Assembly: GCF_030527965.1 (NCBI RefSeq)
Contig: NZ_JAUMZU010000014.1
Span: forward strand, 1-64,000
From: Neisseria sp.
GTDB lineage: Bacteria > Pseudomonadota > Gammaproteobacteria > Burkholderiales > Neisseriaceae
DNA: 64,000 nucleotides
Reading direction: 5' to 3'
Under the pieces are notes generated by a model. It was given only the letters and a program-made list of their open reading frames with translations. It was not told the origin of the DNA and did no database searches. Numbering within the stretch: position 1 is the stretch's first letter; the number at the start of each line of letters is the position of its first letter. Positions 34,666 through 42,798 of the stretch are shown here, piece by piece. Made by a program: the position numbers and the translations under genes.

Positions 34666-35376
34666 TTAAATTCGTTGAAACACCAAATCCCATACGCCGT
34701 GCCCCAGCCGCTTGCCGCGTGCCTCGAATTTGGTTTCAGGGCGGTAATCCGGTGTGGGTGCATAATCCGGCGCTGTATTTTGCAGCTCGGTAAAACCATT
34801 CAGCACGTCGAGCATTTGCACCGCATATTCTTCCCAGTCGGTGGCCAGATGAATGTAGCCGCCTTGTTTCAACTTGGGCAACAGCTTGGCAATAAACGGA
34901 GTTTGCACCAAACGGCGTTTGTTATGGCGTTTTTTGTGCCACGGATCGGGGAAGAAAATATGGATGCCGTCTAAAGCGTTATCGGCAAGCATATTCTCCA
35001 CTACTTCCACCGCGTCGTGCCTCATTACTCTGATATTGCTGATTTTTTCTTCTTCGATTAATTTTAAAATATTGCCGACGCCCGGGCCGTGCACATCGAT
35101 TGCCAGAAAATCTTTTTCTGGCAGCCGTTTGGCAATTTCCACCGTTGCCACGCCCATGCCGAAGCCGATTTCCAGAATCTTCGGTTGGCTGCGGTTAAAG
35201 CATTGGTTCAAGTCGATGATGCTTTCTTGATAATCGATGCCGAATTGCGGCCATAAGGTATCGATAGCCCGCTGCTGCGCCGCCGTCATATGGCCTTGCC
35301 GTAAGACAAAGCTGCGGATGGTGCGTTGATGGGTTTCGGGAACCGTGGTTTGGTCGTGCTCCGTTTGCTGGCTCAT
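34666..35376 (-). CDS. trmB: tRNA (guanine-N7-)-methyltransferase
   Basis: TrmB makes m7G46 in tRNA variable loops using S-adenosylmethionine. The 236-residue protein has the SAM-binding LEIGFGMGVATVEIAKRLPEKDFLAIDVHGPGVG near residue 65, and the catalytic FFPDPWHKKRHNKRRLVQTPF near residue 145. The C-terminal block is THFEARG-like (KFEARGKRLGHGVWDLVF). The open frame extends about 57 codons upstream; the ATG beginning MSQQTEHDQ gives family length but has only a weak ribosome site. It is convergent with the BtrH-like gene. Confidence 0.96.
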   Translation of the reverse strand: MSQQTEHDQTTVPETHQRTIRSFVLRQGHMTAAQQRAIDTLWPQFGIDYQESIIDLNQCFNRSQPKILEIGFGMGVATVEIAKRLPEKDFLAIDVHGPGVGNILKLIEEEKISNIRVMRHDAVEVVENMLADNALDGIHIFFPDPWHKKRHNKRRLVQTPFIAKLLPKLKQGGYIHLATDWEEYAVQMLDVLNGFTELQNTAPDYAPTPDYRPETKFEARGKRLGHGVWDLVFQRI

Positions 35377-35512
35377 AAGATTAAAATCGGAAATTGGAAA
35401 AGGCCGCATTATATCAAGATAAGCGTATGCCTGTCTGAAAAGCCCGCCCGGCGTTTGACAGATGCTATGATGCCGGATAAGGTAATTGAAAACTGTTGAG
35501 GAAGCCTTTGTC

Positions 35513-35836
35513 ATGCCTTCGTTCAAACCTGTGATTGTGACAACCACTGTATCTTCGCCGGAAGAGGCGGAGCGAATTTCTATGCTGTTGTTGGAACAAC
35601 GGCTTGCTGCGTGTGTGCAGGCTGAAAGTATTCAAAGCAAATATGTCTGGGAAGGAAAAATCTGTGTCGACGAGGAAATCCGGTTAACCATCAAGACCGC
35701 GCGCTGCCATTTCGGCGCGATTGAAAAAATCATTTTGCAAAATCATGGTTATGAATGCCCGCAGATTCTGATGATTCCGGTGCACCGCGGTTACAAACCT
35801 TATTTGAGATGGCTGAAGCAAGCGGTGGGTTGCTAG
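35513..35836 (+). CDS. cutA: Divalent cation tolerance protein CutA
   Basis: CutA is a small trimeric protein linked to copper tolerance in E. coli; its molecular task is unclear. The 107 residues cover the whole family domain: VIVTTTVSSPEEAERISMLLLEQRLAACVQ, SKYVWEGKICVDEEIRLTIKT, and the final HGYECPQILMIPVHRGYKPYLRWLKQ. The ATG at 35513 follows a GAGGAAG ribosome site; upstream in-frame codons are not needed. A single uptake sequence lies directly after the stop, and panD follows after 92 bases on the same strand. Confidence 0.94.
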   Translation: MPSFKPVIVTTTVSSPEEAERISMLLLEQRLAACVQAESIQSKYVWEGKICVDEEIRLTIKTARCHFGAIEKIILQNHGYECPQILMIPVHRGYKPYLRWLKQAVGC

Positions 35837-35928
35837 CCATGCCTGTCTGAAAACAAAAAAACGGGAAAGTTCTTGAGGGAAGGTGTACAATTCCGCCTCT
35901 TAATTTTCTTAACTGAAGAAGGCAGACC

Positions 35929-36312
35929 ATGTTCCGCACCATGCTCGGCGGCAAAATCCACCGCGCCGTCGTTACCGGAGCCGATTTGAATTACGTCGGC
36001 AGCATTACCGTTGACCAAGACTTACTTGATGCCGCTGGCATCTGCGTCAATGAAAAAGTTCAAATTGTAAATAATAATAACGGCGAGCGCTTTGAAACGT
36101 ATACCATTTCCGGCGAACGCGGCAGCGGGGCGATATGCCTTAACGGCGCGGCGGCGCGGCGGGTGCAAAAAGGCGACGTGGTGATTATCATGTCATACGT
36201 TATGCTTTCCGAGCCTGAGATTGCCAGCCATGAGCCCAAAGTGGTGTTGGTAGACGAAGCAAACCGAATCCGTGATATTATCCGTTACGAACCGGCAAAT
36301 ACGGTTTTATAA
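35929..36312 (+). CDS. panD: Aspartate 1-decarboxylase
   Basis: PanD makes beta-alanine for pantothenate and coenzyme A. The 127-residue pro-enzyme begins [25 protein letters not shown]; self-cleavage between Gly24 and Ser25 would generate the pyruvoyl group. [30 protein letters not shown] and the C-terminal [11 protein letters not shown] complete the fold. It has family length and no anomalies. An AAGAAGG ribosome site precedes it, and a TACAAT hexamer lies near 35885. An imperfect DUS hairpin (36326-36354) ends it. Confidence 0.97.
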   Translation: MFRTMLGGKIHRAVVTGADLNYVGSITVDQDLLDAAGICVNEKVQIVNNNNGERFETYTISGERGSGAICLNGAAARRVQKGDVVIIMSYVMLSEPEIASHEPKVVLVDEANRIRDIIRYEPANTVL

Positions 36313-36325
36313 GCCTAAAAATTCC

Positions 36326-36354
36326 AATGCCTGCCTGATTTTCAGACAGGCATT
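36326..36354 (+). terminator. Imperfect DUS-pair terminator after panD
   Basis: One arm carries a C in place of T (36326-36338), the other a full uptake sequence (36342-36354). They form a tight hairpin after the panD stop. Another single uptake sequence lies at about 36470-36483. Confidence 0.75.
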
Positions 36355-36512
36355 TGATTGTCAAAACCACCTTATATCGCCGATTTAAGCCCTTTATAGG
36401 GCCATTCGGAAACGATTATCTGATTCACAGTTACAATCCAATCTGAAAATTTACCCTGTATTCCTTATTTTTCAGACAGGCATTTAGCTTGTGCCGTCGA
36501 ATTTCAGAAGCA

Positions 36513-38042
36513 ATGAAACACCCGTCAATCCTCTGCCTCTTTTTCATTCTGCTTGCCAGCTGCCAAAGCCTGCCGCCGTTGGAAAATCGCAGCAGAAGCC
36601 GTTACATCGAAGCGCCGCATGCCGCCCGCGTCTACAACACACTGCATAAAAAAAACCGACCGGAGCAAACCCGCAAAGCCGACCTATCCGGCATCTATCT
36701 GCTTAACGACCCGCATGATGCCTTTGTTGCCCGCGCTACCCTTATCCAATCGGCTGAGCAAGCGCTTGATATTCAATACTATATCTGGCATAACGACGTT
36801 TCCGGCCGATTGCTGATGCAGATGGTAAAAGATGCGGCCAACCGCGGCGTGCGGGTACGCATCTTGCTTGACGACAACAATACCCGCGGCATGGACGATA
36901 TTCTTGTCGCACTCGACCGCCATCCCAATATCGAAATCCGCCTATTCAACCCGTTTACCAGCCGAAGCATGCGCAGTCTCGGCTATCTTTACGACTTTCC
37001 CCGTCTCAACCGCCGCATGCATAACAAAACGCTGACCGCCGATAATAAAGCCACCATTCTCGGCGGCCGCAATATCGGCGATGAATACTTCAATATTGCC
37101 AACGATGTCGGTTTCGCCGATTTGGATATTCTGGCTACCGGCAGCGTGGTCAACGATGTTTCCAGTGATTTCGACCGTTATTGGGCCAGCGAATCCAGCT
37201 ATCCGCTTGCCAGCATTGTAAAACACGCCTATCCCGAAAACGGCCGTGCTGCGCTCGACCGCGTCAGCGAAAAAGACCGCGAATTGCGCGAGGCTTATCG
37301 AAACACCCTGAAAACCTCGCGCCTCTACCAGGCGATTTCCAGCAAAAATATTCCGTGGATTTACGCGCCCACCCAATACATCAGCGACGACCCGGCCAAA
37401 GGCTTGGACAGAAGCAAAAACAAGCCGTTGATTATCGAAAAAATCGATGAAGCTCTTGGCACGCCGGAAAAAGAGCTTTACATCGTTTCGCCTTATTTCG
37501 TGCCCACCAAAGAAGGCGTGGAAGCTTTGACGGAATTGCGGCAGAATCAAATCGGCATTACCGTATTGACCAATTCTTTGCAAGCAACCGACGTTGCCGC
37601 GGTGCATTCGGGCTATGCCCGTTACCGTAAAAAGCTGCTTCAGGCAGGCATTAAGTTATACGAACTCAAAGCCACCCATTCCGTGCCCAAAATTACCGAC
37701 AAAGGCTTGGTCGGCAGCTCTTCCAGCTTGCACGCCAAAATTTTTATTGTCGATCGCGAGCGCGTTTTTATCGGTTCGTTTAATTTCGACCCTCGTTCGG
37801 CCCGCCTCAACACCGAAATGGGCGTCGTTATCGAAGATGCCAAACTGGCCGAGCGGATGCAGAAAACGCTGGATGACAGCGCTCCGCGTCAGGCCTATCA
37901 GGTTACGCTTGGGTCCGACAACCGCTTGCGATGGCAAGACCCGGAAAACAATCTTGTCAGCAAGCACGAACCCACTGCCAAATTCTGGAAACGTTTGATT
38001 TCCAATTTGTTTTCAATCATGCCGATTGAGCGTTTGCTGTAA
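36513..38042 (+). CDS. Phospholipase D family lipoprotein
   Basis: A 509-residue phospholipase D-superfamily protein. The N-terminus is a lipoprotein signal with lipobox LASC (residues 1-16), so the enzyme is exported and membrane-anchored. Two catalytic HKD motifs are present: HNKTLTADNKATILGGRN near residue 170 and HAKIFIVDRERVFIGSFNFDPRS near residue 410. The spacing and the opening after the signal resemble the gonococcal secreted phospholipase D (NgPLD), which acts during cervical infection; cardiolipin synthase-like activity is an alternative. The start codon was moved to the ATG that yields the lipoprotein signal. It converges with clpA. Confidence 0.93.
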   Translation: MKHPSILCLFFILLASCQSLPPLENRSRSRYIEAPHAARVYNTLHKKNRPEQTRKADLSGIYLLNDPHDAFVARATLIQSAEQALDIQYYIWHNDVSGRLLMQMVKDAANRGVRVRILLDDNNTRGMDDILVALDRHPNIEIRLFNPFTSRSMRSLGYLYDFPRLNRRMHNKTLTADNKATILGGRNIGDEYFNIANDVGFADLDILATGSVVNDVSSDFDRYWASESSYPLASIVKHAYPENGRAALDRVSEKDRELREAYRNTLKTSRLYQAISSKNIPWIYAPTQYISDDPAKGLDRSKNKPLIIEKIDEALGTPEKELYIVSPYFVPTKEGVEALTELRQNQIGITVLTNSLQATDVAAVHSGYARYRKKLLQAGIKLYELKATHSVPKITDKGLVGSSSSLHAKIFIVDRERVFIGSFNFDPRSARLNTEMGVVIEDAKLAERMQKTLDDSAPRQAYQVTLGSDNRLRWQDPENNLVSKHEPTAKFWKRLISNLFSIMPIERLL

Positions 38043-38088
38043 GGTTTTCAGACAGGCATTCAATCAATCGAATGCCTGTCTGAAAACC
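38043..38088 (+). terminator. Long-armed DUS-pair terminator after phospholipase D gene
   Basis: Eighteen-base perfect arms (38043-38060 and 38071-38088), each holding an uptake sequence, begin at the base after the stop codon. Confidence 0.88.
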
Positions 38089-38094
38089 GCATGA

Positions 38095-38126
38095 AAAAAC
38101 CGCCGAAATGTTATCCGGCGGTTTTT
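38095..38126 (-). terminator. clpA rho-independent terminator
   Basis: An 11-base stem (38095-38105 with 38116-38126) without uptake sequence, GC-rich with a T run on the minus strand, ends clpA. Confidence 0.85.
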
Positions 38127-38136
38127 AGCTTCATTG

Positions 38137-40422
38137 TTAAATGGCAACTTCTTCTTTCAACGCGTTCTTTTTAAATTTCAAAACAACTTTTTCATTTTTC
38201 GGATGCCAGTCTATCCGCACAAAGCCGCCGTCGGCCAATTGACCGAACAACAATTCGTCGGCCAGTGCGCTGCGGATTTTATCCTGAATCAGACGGTGCA
38301 TCGGCCGTGCGCCCATTTGCGGATCGAAGCCTTTTTCCGCCAGATATTGGCGCAAGGCCGGCGTGAATTCAGCTTCCACTTTCTTATCCAGTAGCTGTTT
38401 TTCCAATTGCAATAAAAATTTATCCACGACCCGGATAATAACCGGTTCGCTGAGCGGAGCAAACGGAATCACCGCATCCAAACGGTTGCGGAACTCGGGC
38501 GTAAACGTTTTGCTGATGGCTGCCATTTCATCGCCGCGCTCGCGTTTGTTGGTGAAGCCTAAGGTCGGCTTGCTTAAGTTTTCCGCCCCCGCATTGGTGG
38601 TCATAATGATAACCACATTGCGGAAATCGGCACTTTTACCGTTATTGTCGGTCAGCTTGCCATAATCCATCACTTGCAACAGCACATTGAAAATATCGGG
38701 ATGCACTTTTTCGATTTCGTCCAGCAGCAACACGCAATAAGGGTGTTTGTTAACCGCTTCGGTCAATAAGCCGCCTTGCTCGAATCCGACATAGCCGGGT
38801 GGCGAGCCGATTAGTCGGGAAACGGCGTGGCTTTCCATATATTCGGACATATCAAAGCGTTGCAATGGTACGCCGAGAGAAAAAGCAAGCTGCTTGGCCA
38901 CTTCGGTTTTGCCCACGCCGGTTGGCCCGGAAAATAAGAAGCTGCCGATGGGTTTGTCGGGATGCCCCAAGCCGGAGCGCGACATTTTCACGGCGACCAC
39001 CAAGGCGTCGATCGCATTATCTTGACCGAATACCATGTTTTTGAGATCACGCCCTAAAGATTTCAGCACCTGCCGGTCGTCGTGCGAAACGGTTTTTTCA
39101 GGAATCCGGGCCACTTTGGCGATAACCGCTTCAATCTGGGCTTTGCCAATTACCTTTTTTTGCTTCGATTTCGGCAGAATTCGTTGCGCCGCACCGGCTT
39201 CGTCGACCACATCAATGGCTTTATCCGGTAGAAAACGTTCGTTGATATAACGCGCCGATAGCTCAGCAGCCGCCTCCAGCGCTCCTTGGGTGTAGCGCAC
39301 TTGGTGAAAATCTTCAAACATCGGTTTGAGCCCGCGCAGAATCTGAACCGTTTCGTCTATGCTCGGTTCGACGATGTCGATTTTTTGGAAACGTCGGCTG
39401 AGAGCGTGGTCTTTGTCGAAAATAGTGCGGTATTCATCGTAAGTTGTTGCACCGATGCAGCGTAAGCGGCCTTTGGCCAGCGCAGGTTTCAGTAAATTGG
39501 AAGCGTCCATCGTACTGCCCGACGTACTGCCCGCACCGATAATGGTATGGATTTCATCTACAAACAAAATGGCATTCGGAATCAAAGCCAATGCCCGCAA
39601 TACCGCTTTAACGCGCGATTCGAAATCGCCGCGGTATTTTGTGCCGGCGAGCAAAGCGCCCATATCCAATGCAAACACAACCGCACCTTGCAGCGTTTCC
39701 GGAACGTGCCCGTTCACAATCTGATAGGCCAAGCCTTCTGCCAATGCGGTTTTTCCAACGCCGGCCTCGCCCACCAGAATCGGATTGTTTTTACGGCGGC
39801 GGCATAACACTTGCACCAGCCGCTCCATTTCCTGTTTGCGGCCGATTAGCGGATCAACGCGCCCTGCCAGCACTTCGGCATTCAGGTTGACGGTATAGCT
39901 GCCCAACGCATCCTTATTTTTTTCTTCCAATCCGACATCTTCACCCGCCGAATGTTCGTTATTGGTGTTCTGATTGTCATCCGAGCGCTCTTCGCCGTGA
40001 GCCAGATAGCTGAGAATCTCATAGCGCCCCACCGATTGCAGATTCAGAAAATAAACTGCCGGGCATTCTTTTTCACTCATCAAGGCAACGAGCATATCAA
40101 CCGGGCTGACCTCTTGTTTGTCGGCCGATTGGGCATGCACAATCGCCCGTTGCAATACGCGCAGAAAACCGATGGTAGGCTGGGTTTCTACGCTGTCCAA
40201 CATGTTTTTCGGCAAAATCGGTGTGTTTTCGACAATCGAATTCATCAGCTGGCTGCCCAACAGCTGGTTGTCTACGCCTAAGAATTTGAGCAAATCGTGC
40301 ACGTCGTCCGATTGCTCGATGAGAATCAGCAGCAAATGTTCCAAGCTGATCAATTCATAGCCACGGGCTCGTGCGTCTGCATAAATGTATTGCAAAATAC
40401 GTTCTAGTTCAGCCGAAATCAT
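38137..40422 (-). CDS. clpA: ATP-dependent Clp protease ATP-binding subunit ClpA
   Basis: ClpA unfolds substrates, including N-degron proteins handed over by ClpS, and feeds them to ClpP. The 761-residue protein has the Clp N-domain (residues 1-140), a first AAA+ module with Walker A GEAGVGKTA near residue 218, and a second with GPTGVGKTE near residue 500 and LLLDEIEKVHPDIFNVLLQVMDYG. The C-terminal domain includes RPMHRLIQDKIRSALADELL. Length agrees with ClpA rather than ClpB, as there is no long middle coiled coil. The start ATG directly abuts the clpS stop. Confidence 0.97.
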   Translation of the reverse strand: MISAELERILQYIYADARARGYELISLEHLLLILIEQSDDVHDLLKFLGVDNQLLGSQLMNSIVENTPILPKNMLDSVETQPTIGFLRVLQRAIVHAQSADKQEVSPVDMLVALMSEKECPAVYFLNLQSVGRYEILSYLAHGEERSDDNQNTNNEHSAGEDVGLEEKNKDALGSYTVNLNAEVLAGRVDPLIGRKQEMERLVQVLCRRRKNNPILVGEAGVGKTALAEGLAYQIVNGHVPETLQGAVVFALDMGALLAGTKYRGDFESRVKAVLRALALIPNAILFVDEIHTIIGAGSTSGSTMDASNLLKPALAKGRLRCIGATTYDEYRTIFDKDHALSRRFQKIDIVEPSIDETVQILRGLKPMFEDFHQVRYTQGALEAAAELSARYINERFLPDKAIDVVDEAGAAQRILPKSKQKKVIGKAQIEAVIAKVARIPEKTVSHDDRQVLKSLGRDLKNMVFGQDNAIDALVVAVKMSRSGLGHPDKPIGSFLFSGPTGVGKTEVAKQLAFSLGVPLQRFDMSEYMESHAVSRLIGSPPGYVGFEQGGLLTEAVNKHPYCVLLLDEIEKVHPDIFNVLLQVMDYGKLTDNNGKSADFRNVVIIMTTNAGAENLSKPTLGFTNKRERGDEMAAISKTFTPEFRNRLDAVIPFAPLSEPVIIRVVDKFLLQLEKQLLDKKVEAEFTPALRQYLAEKGFDPQMGARPMHRLIQDKIRSALADELLFGQLADGGFVRIDWHPKNEKVVLKFKKNALKEEVAI

Positions 40423-40737
40423 TTACATCTCCTCTACGCTGCATTTGAGCGGAAAACCTTCCTGTTTGGCTCGCTCCATTACTTGATGTTGTTTGGTATA
40501 CGCTATATCGCGCGTGTAAACCCCGCACAACCCTTTGCCTTCATGATGTACCAGCAACATGACCGCCATTGCACGCTCGTGCGGCAGGGCGAACACCTCG
40601 CGCAATACCGCCACCACGAAATCCATTGAGGTGTAATCATCGTTTAAAAGATAGACACCGTATTTCTTAGGTGGTTTGGTTTGTGCGTGATGGTTTAGCG
40701 TGGCACTGTCAGTATCGTGGCTGATTTTTGAGCTCAT
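40423..40737 (-). CDS. clpS: ClpS adaptor protein
   Basis: ClpS binds N-terminal degrons and delivers them to ClpA. The 104-residue protein has the flexible polar N-terminus (about 25 residues), then the core PPKKYGVYLLNDDYTSMDFVVAVLREVFALPHERAMAVMLLVHHEGKG with the conserved Asn-Asp-Asp-Tyr-Thr motif for ClpA contact and degron binding. The stop codon is followed at once by the clpA ATG, so translation of the pair is coupled. Confidence 0.96.
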   Translation of the reverse strand: MSSKISHDTDSATLNHHAQTKPPKKYGVYLLNDDYTSMDFVVAVLREVFALPHERAMAVMLLVHHEGKGLCGVYTRDIAYTKQHQVMERAKQEGFPLKCSVEEM

Positions 40738-40803
40738 ATATTGGTAGTTTCTGTTGTATTTTTTCCTATTTTAATAAATTTTTAGCTTTTTCCCAAACAT
40801 TAC

Positions 40804-40833
40804 TTGACGCTTTTACCCCAATAAAGGTAAAAA
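40804..40833 (+). promoter_or_regulatory. Candidate cspA promoter
   Basis: TTGACG (40804-40809) and a TAAAAA hexamer near 40828-40833 are about 18 bases apart. Transcription from here would give cspA a leader of over 100 bases, as is common for cold-shock genes. Confidence 0.4.
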
Positions 40834-40884
40834 GAACACCAAGCAGAGCTTGGCATCATAAAAATAATTGCTTTGGAGAGATCA

Positions 40885-40932
40885 ATGGCTTTTAGTTTTA
40901 CAGCGTTGCCTGATTTTGCTTTTATTTGTTAA
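40885..40932 (+). CDS. Possible 15-residue leader peptide upstream of cspA
   Basis: A short open frame, ATG to TAA, codes for MAFSFTALPDFAFIC. A GGAGAG ribosome-like site lies just upstream, as good as that of cspA itself. It ends 25 bases before the cspA start. It may be a translated leader that modulates cspA expression or a chance frame in the long leader; there is no homology evidence. Confidence 0.35.
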   Translation: MAFSFTALPDFAFIC

Positions 40933-40957
40933 TTTTTTGTTATAGGAAGTAGTATTA

Positions 40958-41161
40958 ATGGCAACCGGTACTGTAAAATGGTTTAACGACGCTAAAGGTT
41001 TTGGTTTTATCACGCCTGACGAGGGCGGCGAAGATTTGTTCGCTCATTTCTCTGCCATCAACATGGATGGTTTCAAAACGTTGAAAGAAGGTCAAAAAGT
41101 TTCTTTCGACGTAACCTCTGGCCCGAAAGGCAAACAAGCGGCTAATATCCAAGCTGCTTAA
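40958..41161 (+). CDS. cspA: Cold-shock domain protein CspA
   Basis: A 67-residue single cold-shock domain that binds single-stranded RNA and DNA. The RNP1 motif [20 protein letters not shown] (residues 13-32) and RNP2 region are intact. The start [16 protein letters not shown] is canonical, with AGGAAG eleven bases upstream. In Neisseria the major Csp acts as an RNA chaperone and regulator. The leader contains a possible small peptide (40885-40932). Expression control by temperature is likely from family knowledge, not from any element I can prove here. Confidence 0.97.
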   Translation: MATGTVKWFNDAKGFGFITPDEGGEDLFAHFSAINMDGFKTLKEGQKVSFDVTSGPKGKQAANIQAA

Positions 41162-41261
41162 TTGATATTGGGTCGGATTCTTCCTACTCAAGTGCTGTGG
41201 CAGGTTTTTTCGTAAAACCTGCCATTAATTTATTAAAATTCCTAATAAGATTGGCCAAGCC

Positions 41262-41462
41262 ATGAACACTTACGAAAACGCACTTAAACAATTAGACGAG
41301 CTGATTGACCATATGCGCAGCGGTAACGCCGATTGCGCCGAAGCGGAAGAGCAGGATCAGAAGGCGTTGCGTTTTAAAACGCTCAAACGCGTTCTTTCGC
41401 CGAATGATCAGGCGACCATTGATAAAATTGCCGCTTATTATGAAAAACACATTCGCCGGTAA
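41262..41462 (+). CDS. Hypothetical 66-residue helical protein
   Basis: An unrecognised small soluble protein, predicted all-helical, with an acidic central part (GNADCAEAEEQDQKAL) and basic C-terminus YYEKHIRR. The opening MNTYENALKQLDELIDHMRSG recalls the exonuclease VII small subunit, but the rest does not fit XseB. Its final 23 bases overlap the start of the following DUF1653 gene in another frame, so the two are probably translationally coupled. It lies about 100 bases after cspA. Confidence 0.65.
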   Translation: MNTYENALKQLDELIDHMRSGNADCAEAEEQDQKALRFKTLKRVLSPNDQATIDKIAAYYEKHIRR

Positions 41463-41679
41463 GCCCGATATTCCCGCCGGCATCTATCGCCATTACAAAG
41501 GTAATCTTTACGAGGTGCAAGCACTGGCGCGCCATTCGGAAACGGAAGAATGGCTGGTTGTTTACCGCGCATTGTATGGTGAGTACGGATTATGGGTTCG
41601 GCCTGCCGAGATGTTTGTGGAAAAGGTAGTACATCAAGGCCAGGCCGTGCCGCGCTTTGTGCTGGTTCAGGCAATCTGA
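41440..41679 (+). CDS. DUF1653 domain protein
   Basis: A 79-residue protein matching the DUF1653 pattern: [53 protein letters not shown]. The family folds as a small beta-rich domain of unknown function, often encoded near metabolic or phage genes. The ATG at 41440 lies inside the preceding 66-residue gene, giving a 23-base overlap; an earlier in-frame start would lengthen the overlap and add non-family sequence. A single uptake sequence follows the stop. Confidence 0.85.
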   Translation: MKNTFAGKPDIPAGIYRHYKGNLYEVQALARHSETEEWLVVYRALYGEYGLWVRPAEMFVEKVVHQGQAVPRFVLVQAI

Positions 41680-41758
41680 TTTTTCAGACAGGCATGGGTA
41701 TTGTGCCCTATGCTACAATGCTCGTCTGAATGATTTTTATGATTTGTTAAAGAGCATC

Positions 41759-42205
41759 ATGAGTATTGCCAATAATAGAAAAGCGTTTCACGATTATTTT
41801 ATCGAAGATCAGATTGAAGCCGGTTTGGTGCTTGACGGTTGGGAAGTCAAGGCGATTCGGGCCGGTCGTGTGCAGCTGAAAGAGAGTTATATTCACTGGA
41901 AAAAAGATGCGTTCTATCTGGTTGGTTGCCATATTACCGCATTGCCTACGGCATCAACGCATGTTAAACCCGATCCGGTGCGCCAGCGTAAATTGCTCTT
42001 GAAACAATCTGAAATCAATAAATTAATCGGCAAAACCGAGCGGGCAGGCTATACCATCGTGCCGCTCAATCTACATTATCATCGCGGCTACGTTAAAATC
42101 GATATCGGCTTGGCCAGAGGTAAAAAGCAACATGATAAGCGCCAAAGTATGAAAGAAGCCGATTGGAAACGTGAAAAACAGCGTTTGTTGAAAAACGAGC
42201 GCTAG
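41759..42205 (+). CDS. smpB: SsrA-binding protein SmpB
   Basis: SmpB binds tmRNA and delivers it to stalled ribosomes for trans-translation. The 148-residue protein has the full OB-fold core: [42 protein letters not shown], and the C-terminal basic tail [23 protein letters not shown] that enters the ribosomal decoding centre. The start is the ATG at 41759, not an upstream frame that overlaps the DUF1653 gene. The tmRNA gene (ssrA) was not found in this window. Confidence 0.97.
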   Translation: MSIANNRKAFHDYFIEDQIEAGLVLDGWEVKAIRAGRVQLKESYIHWKKDAFYLVGCHITALPTASTHVKPDPVRQRKLLLKQSEINKLIGKTERAGYTIVPLNLHYHRGYVKIDIGLARGKKQHDKRQSMKEADWKREKQRLLKNER

Positions 42206-42363
42206 CCATCAACGCTACGATACCTTTAGCCTGTGGTGTGCCGTTATCGTGTTAGCTATTGGTAAAAACAGGCAATTTGCCGCTTTCTCTCTTTTCAGAC
42301 AGGCATCATGCCTCGATAATACCGCCGCAATTCCGAATCATTTCTGCTACTAAGGAGTGCCGC

Positions 42364-42696
42364 ATGTCCCGCCCGTCTCTCGTTCTGCCTTTGTTTCTGA
42401 TTATCGCCGGCGCGGTTTGGTTTCTGAAATCAACCGATATTCTTCCCGCTACCGCTACTTTGGTTGCCGCTGCGTTAGTAATTGCCGGTATTGCCGTTTT
42501 GGTTATGGACGGCATCAATAAGCAATCTATTGTGGCCGGGCCGCTGTTGGTCTATATCGGTGCCGCCGTTTATTTGAGAAGCCAATATTTTATCGGCCAA
42601 TCGCCGCTGGTTGCGTTGGGTATGGTCATTCTGGGCTGCCTGCTTTTGCTCTCTCGCAGCAATATGATTCCTTACAAGCAAGAAAAAAGCCAATAA
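42364..42696 (+). CDS. Hypothetical small polytopic membrane protein
   Basis: A 110-residue protein made up almost entirely of about four hydrophobic helices (residues 5-20, 27-47, 57-75 and 80-97) with a short basic C-terminus. I do not recognise it. An AAGGAG ribosome site lies eight bases before the chosen ATG, which is stronger evidence than for the upstream in-frame start, and it follows a single uptake sequence (42293-42305). A DUS-pair terminator ends it, so it appears to be an independent gene between smpB and guaA. Confidence 0.75.
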   Translation: MSRPSLVLPLFLIIAGAVWFLKSTDILPATATLVAAALVIAGIAVLVMDGINKQSIVAGPLLVYIGAAVYLRSQYFIGQSPLVALGMVILGCLLLLSRSNMIPYKQEKSQ

Positions 42697-42719
42697 GCAT
42701 TATTTGTTAATCTATTGAA

Positions 42720-42752
42720 TAAGCCTGTCTGAAAGCGATTCAGACAGGCTTA
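42720..42752 (+). terminator. DUS-pair terminator
   Basis: Fourteen-base arms (42720-42733 and 42739-42752) lie between the small membrane protein gene and guaA. Confidence 0.85.
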
Positions 42753-42798
42753 TTTCATGGTAAAATTCTCGCCCCGATTTCCCCCTCTATTTCCCATC

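Noticed and set aside
36942..37607. A 221-codon frame opposite the phospholipase D gene
   Set aside because: Shadow of a gene with two intact HKD motifs; no ribosome site.
41262..41462. Exonuclease VII small subunit (XseB) call for the 66-residue protein
   Set aside because: Only the first helix resembles XseB; the conserved second-helix pattern is missing.
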